A DNA stretch of 64,000 nucleotides from Siphonodentalium dalli (taxonomy: Eukaryota > Mollusca > Scaphopoda > Gadilida > Siphonodentaliidae), in contig CP136065.1 of NCBI GenBank assembly GCA_032622095.1, forward strand, positions 58,647,949-58,711,948. Direction: 5' to 3'. Under the pieces are notes generated by a model, which was not told where the DNA came from, ran no database searches, and saw only the letters and a program-made list of their open reading frames with translations. The position numbers and the translations under genes are program-made. Shown in pieces: positions 1 through 10,400 of this stretch; positions within the stretch are counted from its first letter, which is position 1; every line of letters begins with the position of its first letter.

Positions 1-449
1 TTTGTGAAAGGGCTAAACTGTTGCTTAGCCTATAATACAAGCGAAAGCTAACATTTACACTACATCTTAATGGCAGGTGCTTTATCTTGTCACCAGCGTG
101 GTGGGAGATAGTCCAGAGAAAACATGACTGTCACTGAGCTGCCAAACAAACTTACAACTTACATCTTAGTTGACACTTTCACTACCAAAAACAGCAGAAG
201 CAGCTGAGCTTGTGGAGGGGGTTATAGTAGGGGAGGAGAGGATACACAGGGGGGACACATCCCCACTTTATATGATAGTATTATATAATACTGTCATATT
301 TTGAATCTATTTTGCCTCCTAGTTTGACTGCCAAAGTGCACCAAATTGAACCCATTTTTCAAAATTCCCCAGGGGCAGCATAACCCTGGACTACCTAGTG
401 TTTGCGTCACACTTATCTTTTTACTGTGGCTACTCATCTGGATCACATC

Positions 450-620
450 TATATATATAAAAGAGTAGGATCTGTCGGTCTGTTCGTGATTTTTCTCCCA
501 GACCCCAGGACCGATTTCAGCCAAATTTGGTGTGGTAACTCGGGGTACCCCGACTAATGTTATAACCGTGTTAGTTTTTTTAAATTTAGATTTTATAAAC
601 AAAAATTTGACATTAAACAT
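450..620. repeat. Interspersed repeat, TATATATATAAAAGAGTAGG type, copy 1
   Basis: ATATAAAAGAGTAGGATCTG, TCGGTCTGTTCGTGATTTTT, GACCGATTTCAGCCAAATTT and GGTGTGGTAACTCGGGGTA. Matches 28392-28560 along its length. Class unknown. Bases 1-450 hold no recognised feature. Confidence 0.8.
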
Positions 621-939
621 TGAGCAAGGACTAAATTCAAAAATTTTAATTTGAAAAGTTTTAAATGAAAAAAAAAAAAATTTTAAACGATCAAAATGTG
701 CGTGAAATGCAAAAACCAACACATTAATATCTCAATTATTATCATTTTCCCATGCTATTATGACTGATAGCATGATTCGGTGAGAAGTCTTGTACATTTT
801 CCGTAAAAAACTTGTCCGCAGGTTCGTAAAGCAACTAATTAAATTGGTGTCTCCTTAATTGAACTTTTTATCTGAATAGCCCTACAATTGAATGAATTGG
901 ATTGGAAACAAGGAACTACCCATAATCTAGCATCTAGTT

Positions 940-1199
940 CAAGACTTGACATTAACATAGTGTGTCTGTCATTTGCAGAATGAGGTCCCCAGACGGTGAA
1001 TTTATTGATGCTACGCCGCATAGCGGGCTAGCATCACCAAATTCACCCTCTGGGGACCTCATTCTGCTTACACCTCAGTAGATTGAGGTCCCCAGAGGGT
1101 GAATTTGGTGATGCTAGCCCGCTATGCGGGGTAGCATCACTAAATTCACCCTCTGGGGACCTCATTCTGCAAATGACAGACACCCTATTTCAAGGCTAG
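940..1199. mobile_element. Family A foldback element, coreless two-hairpin form
   Basis: Family A unit: the end CAAGNCTTGA...GTGTCTGTCATTTGCAG, then a hairpin whose arms read GAATGAGGTCCCCAGAGGG and its complement around a GCTAGCCCGCTATGCGGG-type loop. Here two hairpins (about 976-1068 and 1083-1170) are separated by only a few bases. The flanks carry the direct repeat CATCTAGTT. Confidence 0.85.
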
Positions 1200-1218
1200 C
1201 ATCTAGTTAGTGATGGCT

Positions 1219-1395
1219 TAACCCTTCCATTACTGAATCTTCCTGAAATTTTGCGAAAACCCTGTGCCAATGCATTCTCTTATATATGCCAGTCTCCCAC
1301 ACGATGCCTCCCATATATAAGAGAATACATTGGCTTAACACTATTTACCTTCACATTGTAAGCCAGTGCATTATATTATATGCGAGGCTGTTCTC
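1219..1395. mobile_element. Family B element, right end lost
   Basis: Family B unit: TTAA, then CCCTTYCATGACNGGAGC, then TGTGCCAATGCATTC and a hairpin whose arms read ATTCTCTTATATATGCGAG around CTCCCATAGGGAG. Here the left end TTAACCCTTCCATTACTG and the first hairpin are present, and the second hairpin fades after 1385. Confidence 0.75.
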
Positions 1396-1784
1396 ACTAT
1401 GACAACACATTGTTATAAATATCCAGGGTCTGTGCTGGCCCAAAATTTACTTTTACCAAATCTTTGCCAAATGAAAATATCTTTTGCCGAATTACCTACA
1501 AAGTTTAATTATAATCTTTGATATCAGGCCGAAATTAAGGGGTTTATGGAACATCGATTCATACAGTTGACAATGACCACTTGTAATAATTCCATTGTTC
1601 TAGACATTCCATTTAAGAGCAATGATTCAATCCTGGTGTAGCTGTAATTATTAATAATTTTTGTCCATTCGGTGGATTATCAACAAACAATAAACCATTC
1701 ACCCGTCAATATAAGGTCTACATCAACTTACAAACACCCATAAACAAAGGGGATTAGTTGTGATCAAATCACCATTATACTCAT

Positions 1785-2209
1785 CAAGCCTGAGTTTAGT
1801 GTGCCTGTCATTTGCAGAATGAGGTTCCCAGAGGGTGAATTTAGCATTGCTATCCCACATATCGGGCTAGCATCACTAAATACACCCTCAGGGAACCTCA
1901 TTCTGTTTAGGTCTGGAAAGTTTATTTATTATCAAATTTCTATATAAACTTCTTCACATAGATTCCATTTCTTTTTTAGTTTAGTTTCTCTATATCCCCA
2001 AATTGGTACATGACACATTACGTAATCGACATTCCCAATGGGTGTACATCCCAATATTCACCATTTGGGAACTTCAATCTGAGTCTTATGTCTCCCATAG
2101 CAGATGAGGCCATGCAGAATGAGGTTCCCAGCGGGTGAATTTAGTGACGCTAGCCTGCTGTGGGACAGTGTCACTAAATTCACCCCCTGGCACACTAATC
2201 ACAGGCTTG
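1785..2209. mobile_element. Family A foldback element, full-length (hairpin-core-hairpin)
   Basis: A perfect 8-bp duplication ATACTCAT lies at 1777-1784 and 2210-2217. The ends are CAAGCCTGAGTTTAGTGTG at the left and CAAGCCTGTGATTAGTGTG inverted at the right. The left hairpin is 1816-1905, the core 1906-2110, and the right hairpin 2113-2190 is shortened. Non-coding; apparent ORFs through the arms are by-products of the palindrome. Confidence 0.9.
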
Positions 2210-2272
2210 ATACTCATTGGCCATACCTCTCTGATATGCAGCAGATTAGCTACCTGTTGATAGAGGTGTTAA

Positions 2273-2492
2273 CCCTTTCATGGCGGGAACTGCGCTGGTG
2301 CAGCATTAAAGATCCCGTGCCAGTGCATTCTCTTATATATATATATACTGGCTTACAAGGTCAGGGTAAATATTGTTAGGCCAATGTATTCTTTTGTATA
2401 TGCGAGGCTTCCGATGGGAAACTCGTATATATAACAGAATGCATTGGCACAGGGTTTGCGCAAAATTTCAAGAAGCTCCAGTCATAGAAGGG
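2273..2492. mobile_element. Family B element
   Basis: The left TTAA (2269-2272) is followed by CCCTTTCATGGCGGGAACTG; the right end CTCCAGTCATAGAAGGG is followed by TAAA. The left hairpin has lost its loop; the right hairpin at 2387-2446 is intact. Confidence 0.82.
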
Positions 2493-2834
2493 TAAACTAC
2501 TATGCATCATAAGTCGCTACTAGAAAATTGGTATGGGGCGCAATCGTGACACACAATGTAGCCAGTCAAAGCAATCAATTTCCAAATAAGTAGTTGCTAC
2601 TTTTATGTGGGAATAAGAACTCGCTTGCCAAATCTTTTGCCAACTGAAAATAAATTTTGCCAAATGTGAATATTTATTTTTTCATTTGGCAACTTAGACA
2701 AACGGCAGCACAAACACTGTAATTATCACTAATTATTTGTAACTCTATTGTTGTTGTAGTTGTGACCACATTGCATGATTCTGTGAAGTATTGCTATGCT
2801 CAACATTTAGTTCCTCCCTTAAGTAATTATCCCA

Positions 2835-3511
2835 TTTAAAGATGCCCTGTCCAATTTAATACCCCTAAATTACAAATTTTTCAGCTTCGGGTGAAAAATA
2901 TTTGGTTTGTGTCGAGGAACCCAACCTTAAAGCTATTGGCTTTCAATTTTTAGAATACATTAGATTTAAATTTTTGAAATCTATATATTTTTCCCACCTT
3001 GAATTCCATATATGGTTATGCCGGGTTCGAACTTGAATAATTCCCCAGCATGTGTCATCACAAATGTAAACAAACATATCTTCTTTTATGTGTGATCACC
3101 ATGAAATTATAACTAGTCTATTTTCATGCATAAAACATGATTACTGAATTGGGAATAAGTACACCTATGCATCTACATGACAACTATTACAAGATACTGT
3201 CAATTTTGTTTCTTTTTCTTGGTCTTTTATAATGAGAATAATTTCCAATTCCCAAATAATAGCTAACCGCAAACTTGCATGACCTCCCAATCTCTCTTTA
3301 CGGTTCCTTGAATGTCCGCATATATTTCCATTGGAATTTTAACTATGTTGACAATAATTGGAGGTGAAGAAAATACATAGATTTCAAAAATCCAAATCTA
3401 ATAGCTCCGAGCTTTAAAGGGTGGGTTCTTTGACTCAAATCAAATATTTTTCATCCCCGAAGCTGAAGAAAAAGTAATTTATGGGTGTTAAATTGGACGC
3501 AGTATCTTTAA
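2835..3511. mobile_element. Long-inverted-repeat element between 2.8 and 3.5 kb
   Basis: The left arm, from TTAAAGATGCCCTGTCCAATT, is the inverse of the right arm ending GTTAAATTGGACGCAGTATC. Similarity extends about 170 bp through AGCTTCGGGTGAAAAATATT, though with mismatches. A related single arm lies at 62356-62472. The TTAA at its right end is also the left target site of the adjacent family B element. Confidence 0.75.
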
Positions 3512-3805
3512 CCTTTCCATGACTGGAGATTCCTGTAATTTTGCAAAAAAACCTGTGCCAATGCATTCTCTTATATATATATATATATATACATGTATAT
3601 ATATATATATATATGCAAGTCTCCCATAGGGAGCCTCACATATATAAGAGAATACATTGGCCTAACAATATTTACCTTGACCTTATAAGCCAGTGCATTC
3701 CCTTATATTACAAGGCTCCCTAAGGGAAGCTCGTATATATAAGAGATTCACTGGCAAAGGATATTTAATGCTGCACCATGCAGTGCAGATCCCGCCATGA
3801 AAGGG
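3512..3805. mobile_element. Family B element with expanded TA tract
   Basis: Flanked by TTAA at 3508-3511 and 3806-3809. Two hairpins; the left arm carries an expanded TA microsatellite (about 3571-3613). An ATTAAA hexamer on the minus strand (3764-3769) is the first polyadenylation-like signal I see downstream of EXOC7. Confidence 0.85.
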
Positions 3806-3947
3806 TTAATAAAATGTATTACTGAAGGGCAAATCACTATAGAAAATAAAGTGGAAGTAATGTGTACAGATCCCTGGAATAAGAAGAATGAAAAGATATT
3901 TAAATAGTTACGTCTTTAGTTTCTGGAAACATGCAATGAAGCATTAA

Positions 3948-4195
3948 CATATTTATGACGGGAGCTGTGCTGGTGCAGATTTAAAGACCCTGTGCCAGGG
4001 CATTCTCTTATATATGTGAGTCTCCCATAGGGAGCCTCACATATAAAAGAGAATGCACAGACTTACAAGGTCAAGGTAAATATTGTTAAGCCAATGCATT
4101 CTCTTATATATGTGAGGCACCTTATGGGCGACTCGCATATATAAGAGAATGCATTGGCACAGGGTTTTTGCAAAATTTCAGAAAGCTCCAGTTAC
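3948..4195. mobile_element. Family B element 55 bp downstream of the EXOC7 stop
   Basis: TTAACATATTTATGACGGGAGC at the left, two hairpins (4000-4055 and 4097-4157), then TTTCAGAAAGCTCCAG. The right TTAA is degraded. EXOC7 mRNA must either end before or run through it. Confidence 0.82.
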
Positions 4196-4250
4196 ACAAC
4201 ATATTCATTACTTTAGCATCATACAGCACATATAAATAAATAATATAGAA

Positions 4251-4487
4251 CTATGCAGCAGCATCAAAGAACATAGTCATTGTTTTTTCCACTTGGTCGT
4301 ACGAATATTTGATGTATTTGTCCGTGTTCTTGGTAAAGTTCACATGTGTATATTTATCAAGGAACATTCGATACAGAGGAAGAATGAATTCCTGATTGTC
4401 TTTTTTGAGAGTTTCTCGGAGCTCGGAATCAGGCACAGCATATGTTTTCTGTATCTTGTAAATCTCTTCGAATTCCTTGTTGAATCC
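4251..4487 (-). CDS. EXOC7: EXOC7 exon 22 (residues 620-697 and stop)
   Basis: The acceptor is CATTACAG. Encodes the C-terminal domain: GFNKEFEEIYKIQKTYAVPD, then NFTKNTDKYIKYSYDQVEKT, ending MTMFFDAAA and TAG. The Lys residues of FTKN-KYIKY belong to the basic face that binds PI(4,5)P2 in mammalian Exo70. The stop lies only about 55 bp before a family B element, so the 3' UTR must enter repeat DNA. Confidence 0.97.
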   Translation of the reverse strand, partial: GFNKEFEEIYKIQKTYAVPDSELRETLKKDNQEFILPLYRMFLDKYTHVNFTKNTDKYIKYSYDQVEKTMTMFFDAAA

Positions 4488-7400
4488 CTGTAATGATAAA
4501 TCCCACAAAATGTGAGCTCATATCAATGATCTACATTTTAGGATACCAAGCCTTGAAATAGTGTGTCTGTCATTTGCAGAATGAGGTCCCCAGAGCGTGA
4601 ATTTAGTGACAGAAGGTCCTTCCATCATAATATTGATAAGAGCATTAAATAACTGGAAACTTATCTCATGCTTTGATGTTTTAAGAATGGCTTTTGTTCA
4701 TCAATACAAGTTTTTGAAGTGATATATACTATACATATATGCAAGCACTTGACTAATACATGTACTTCAAATGTAACTATTTAAATAATAAGACAAATGG
4801 GGATATAAAGAAAGAAGTTGACACAATCTAATCTCGAGATTTGGTCTGCCCTTTTTGCCTTCTGGCGTCTCTGGTCATATTTATGAAAATGCAACAATCC
4901 CACTCTTCCAGGCGCGGTATTCATACTGATGATACTTCTAATATTTTCTACTCACAGAGAATTTATCTTTGATATTCTGTCTATCCTTATCTTTCAGCTG
5001 CAAGTAGAAACAAATTTGATCATATTATCTTCTTCTTCTATAAATGCTGAACAACTGTTTTATCGTAGAATTGAGAGGGTTTTGTTTACCACAGTATATT
5101 TATATTAATTCCAGATGAAATAACCACATTACTAGCCTTGACACATTCATATCAACATGAAGAATAGACAAGGACTATAACTCGGCACAGGTTACAGTAA
5201 TGCCCGAGTAAATGACCCTTTAACCACAGCAGAATTAAGGGAAATTTTTCATGATTTAGTCGGAAATATGGCTTGTTGCCATTCATCGGTCGATTATTTA
5301 GGACATTACAGTATATTGAAAATGTGGTTTTGAGAAATATGCAATGCATATTATGGGTTAGCTATGGCATCAATACAAAAATTCAAGAAAATTCCCAAAA
5401 CTAGGGCTCTTGCTACTAACAGATTTCACAAACAATTCTTTTATTTTACCAGAATTTTTAGTAACATGTCCAAAATCTTTACATTGACGGCTCTATCAAA
5501 TGGTATGTAAGTATTATAATTCAAGCCAATATTTGTAGATGAAACACGCATTCTGATTGGTAGAGAGAGCTGCTAACTTTAGTTTTTGATTTACCAATCA
5601 TCGGTCGCTGATCGGAAGACAAATTTTAAATGAAGCACGGTGTCATTGGCAACGCGCATAAAATATGTCACTGCTCTGCCAGGAGTCGAGTAATCGGGTC
5701 AACCATAACGTTGTTTTCTATAGACACGATTAAGAGGAAGTTATTCTGGCACTGTTTCGAGTAACTCCATGGAAATGTACACACAGACTTGTTCCCGCAA
5801 AAATGATATCTAACTTCAAAGCATGTAATGTCGATAAAAAGAGTTTTTCATGAAGTTTCTTTTTATTTTTTTGGTGGATTAAATTACAATGGAGATAAAC
5901 GTACCCTGTTGTGTTGGATATTCATGGATTGGAGCTTTAAAACATTTTGTAAACTCACCAGCATGTACACAAATTGTGAACTCGTCAGCAAGTTCAAATA
6001 ATTTTTTCATTCACAAACTGTTTTCATGCTCGAATCCCCGAATATCCAACTCAACAGAGTATGTATATCTCCTAAATGTGACCCGCCATATCAAATCCAG
6101 TCGTAAGTCGGGATTTTTTTTACCCTGTGCCAATGCATTCTCTTATATATGCGAGTCGACCATAGGTCGCCTCGCATATATAAGAGAATGCATTGGCCTA
6201 ACAATTTTTTATCATTTTTTTTAAATAAATGTTTCTTACAATTTTTAGGACATAAAATAAAAAACATCCATTACCCTGCAGGGAGCCCCACACATATATA
6301 GAAGCATATAGAAGAGTGTTGTCTGCTCATGTTTGTCTGGGGCTCTGTATGGGTGAAATTATAAAATTGTTAAAGAATACAAGAAAAAATTATTAAAATT
6401 CTCTTATATATATGCGAGGCGACCTATGGTCGACTCGCATATATAAGAGAATGCATTGGCACACGGTAAAAAAATCCCGACTTACGCCTGGATTTGATAT
6501 GGCGGGTCCTAAATATGCACTTTTGTCAAAGACTTTTGGCCACATGGCATTCTTCAGCGATGATTTAATTAAACATTCTACATAGCCATTCATTCAAATA
6601 TTAACCAAAACCTAAGAACCAATAATTTGAGAATAATATTAGATTGATCTGGTGACACGAAATGGACAATTCAGTGAGAAATCTAAATTTCTGTCCAATA
6701 AAAAGTTTTTAACAATTCCTAAAAGAGCATATATAGAGACATTAGTAGCATGAGTCGGGTGTCATGGCAGGGTTAGTGGTGGATGGATTTACTAATAATA
6801 GTTTTCATTTGGCCTCAGATTTCTCTCATAAAAATGCAAGACTTCTGACAAAATTGAAATTATTTTGAAAAACTGTGAAGATGCACGGGGTGCCCAATAT
6901 TCTTTTGGAGATGTGTTCGTTAGTTTTCTATTTTAATAACAAATCAAGACAATATATGGGGAGATAATTTAATAATAGGCTGTCAATTCATGGAATACTG
7001 TTATACGTCAATAACCCTGATCAGTGTCGGACACTCTTCCACAGGTGTGCGAATTTGTTTCCAGAGAGCATCCCCACACGTGTTTGGATAAGATGCCAGC
7101 CTGGTTGATTTCAATTGATAGACAAACGATAATGATGAAAATTCTGTTTCTCTTGAACTGGATGTGTGATTGACAGGTGTTTGTCCCCAAGACATAATTG
7201 TTGCTCTCAGAGAAATTATCTAATATGTTTTGGCCAATACTGGGATTAAATTTTAAGAAATAACTCTTGTTTTAATTACCGGTAAGTTCATGAGTTATAA
7301 CCGAAAAGTTTGAAGACAAATAACCATGTTATAGAATTTGTCTTCAAACTTTTTAGTTATACCGAAACTGCTTAAACTTTATCGAAATAAGAGTTATTTA

Positions 7401-10400
7401 TTAAATATTCTGTAAAGGGATGTATGCAATCATACAGAACAACGAGGTATTAATGAAACAAAGAACTAAGGTGATGGTTCAAGCATACATGGCATTAGCT
7501 CAATTTGATCAGAAACAGTATGCATTCATGAACGAATGATGATACATAACACATAACATAACACAGTTAATCATTGATATTTCACATGCAGTTAACATAT
7601 TATTCGATTATCGTAATCACTTGCTTGGTCAACAGAAAGGTTCAGATTGTAATACAGCAGATAAACTATAAAGTAGAAGGAAATCAAGAACTTGGAGAAT
7701 GAGTATATATGAGTGGCTTAAGAATAATTTATTCATATATACTCGTTCTCCAAGTTTTCGATTTCCTTCTACTTTATAGTTTATGTACAATATTTTCCTC
7801 AAGAATATGGGGCTTCATCTAACATGGCATTGCCGTCAATTAGTTTCACTAGTGCTGCAACATATTCTAGCACTGATATTATTGTGATTCTCGGAGAAAC
7901 TTCAGGAAATAATTCCAAAAAAATGTATGTTTAATAAACCAAATGCATGGCTTACGTCTCCGCCAATATCGACAAATAACATACTCCTTATTACAAATAA
8001 TACAGGAACCAGAGTACTAAAGTACCAAATCTGTATCATCCAGATCCTAAATTGTGTTCATATGATGAATATAGCACCCCTTTCTGTAAAAAAATGGGAA
8101 AAACATGGGATTTATCTACTACAGACGCTTACACCTTTTGGCCTCAATAGTCTTATCTGTAATACGGCAGACTTCAAACTTTGGTTACTATAGAAATATT
8201 GTTGGTGCAGAAGCACCTTGTGATATATATGCGGGAACACTCAATTTTTTCCGAGAAGTTGAAAGACTGGGTGACTTTGCGGAAGACATACTGCACGAGG
8301 TAGCATGTTTTGTCTCGCTGTATACATCTGTATTTTACAAGGTTCACATAATTCATGTTGCAACATGAGTTGAATGGAACTTCCCATGTTTATTCTATGA
8401 AGACAGAAGTTTAGGTTATAAACCTTAAAGTTATACACATAAACTGACCATATTAAATTCTGAGGTGTAATACTATATGCATTGGATTATCACACTTGCT
8501 ACCAGTTTGAAGTTATCATATGAACTCTGAATGATCTAAGTAAGTTTTGACACAAAGAGATTATCTGGAGATCACGTGAATCAGCGGACCATAATTGTTT
8601 GAAGGTAATAGCGATCCATTTTGAAGTTCGCCATTTTACAATCTAAACCTGCCCAATAATATAGGCCTATGAAAGGCATATATATAGAACCTGGCATGAT
8701 GTTATTGGAAAGAATCTTACGAAGGATTCTGTAAATAGTCATGAATCTATATTCCTCTTTAAGATTAATGCGTGATAACAACACAAATACTTGGTTAACC
8801 CTTTCATGACAGGAGCTGCGCTGGTACAGCATTAAAGATCCTGTGCTAGTGCATTCTTTTATATATGTGAGTCTCCCATTGGGAGCCTCGCATATATAAG
8901 AGAATGCACTGGCTTACAAGGTCAATGTAAATATTGTTAGGCCAATGAATTATTTTATATATGTGAGGCTGCCTATGGGAGACTCGCATATATAAAATAA
9001 TGTATTACCACATGATTTTTGCAAAATGTTAGGAAGCTCCAGTCATGGAAGGGTTAAGCTGCTCCATCAGACTGAAGTTCCACCCGGAACAGGCACATTG
9101 ATGAGTAGAAACTAGAATAGAAAGGAGGTTGATATGGACACGGTACCGGTATACCCTATAATAAATGTCCCTCTTATAGTAATTGAAGTGAGCACATACT
9201 GGTTTTCAGTAAGCTTACTAACTAAATTGATCTAAAATGAGACTATTTAGTTATATTTACATAGCCCGTCTGTGTTACACTAAGTTCTGTTCGGTGATTG
9301 GTCAATTGTCAATTAGACGCCCATTTCATACCCCAATAAAACAGACCGTAACACGAACACGACGTCACAAATTGTTGACCTAATCTGACCTAATAACTAA
9401 AAGCGGTCAACAAAATAATTGGATCTGCTTTTAAAAGTTCAGCCGAATTGCATCTGAAGCCAGTTATTATATATTATATTTATATCAATCATGTTATCAT
9501 TGCTAAGTGCTTGGAAATCTTATATTGGGATGACTTAATGTAATCTATAATTTTCAGCAGATTTTGTGAAAATAAATAAGAATATATTCAGCTTTTATAT
9601 GGGAATAAATTATCAAAGTCTATAAAAATATAAGAAATGATTGTACAATAGTGTGTGTTATTTGGGGATATGGCATTGTGGTTGATGGGGGCACATTTAG
9701 CGAGAACAGCTTAGCTGTTCGCACAATGTGCCCCAACGACCACAGTGCTATATCCCCCAATAACACACACACCCACTACATTCATTTCTTAAATAATAAC
9801 TGTTTATAAATATAAACATACTTCAATTATTAATTATCACATAGGAATTCTTCGGAAGTAATGAAGCAGCCAATTGTCATTTCATCTCGTTGGTTCATTT
9901 CTTTTTCCGTGCTTTTGCGCAACCACTGCCAGATGCCACATGACAGGGTACATTGTAATATATGTGTGACGTCACACGTACGTACCCTGTCACGTATACA
10001 AAATCAGCCTTTTCTTTAGTTAGAGGATTCTCCTTTTTAACCCTTTCAGTGCCAAGTCCGTTAGAGCTCTTTCCATCAATGTATCACATTATTATAATCA
10101 ATAAATTTGATAAATGATCAAGGAAATATGGGTTGATACAAAAATCGGACTTGGCACTGAAAGGGTTAATTATATGAGTGTCAATGACACTGTAGCTCAA
10201 CTTGGAAAGGGAATAATTTTATGTATTACAGTCAATGGAGTGATTAGGAATGTGGAGTAAAATCCAAGATGGCTGCTGGCGGCCATGTTTTATGACGATC
10301 AGACTAAAGGTACGACCTGTAGTCCATGCTAAAGAATTTAGTCATACAAAGAGTAAAATCCAAGATGGCTGCTGGCGGCCATGTTTTTTGACCGAATGAC

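Noticed and set aside
2104-2379. ORFs beginning MRPCRMRFPEGEF or CRMRSPEGEFSD in many places
   Set aside because: They are translations of family A hairpin arms, occurring in both orientations because the DNA is palindromic.
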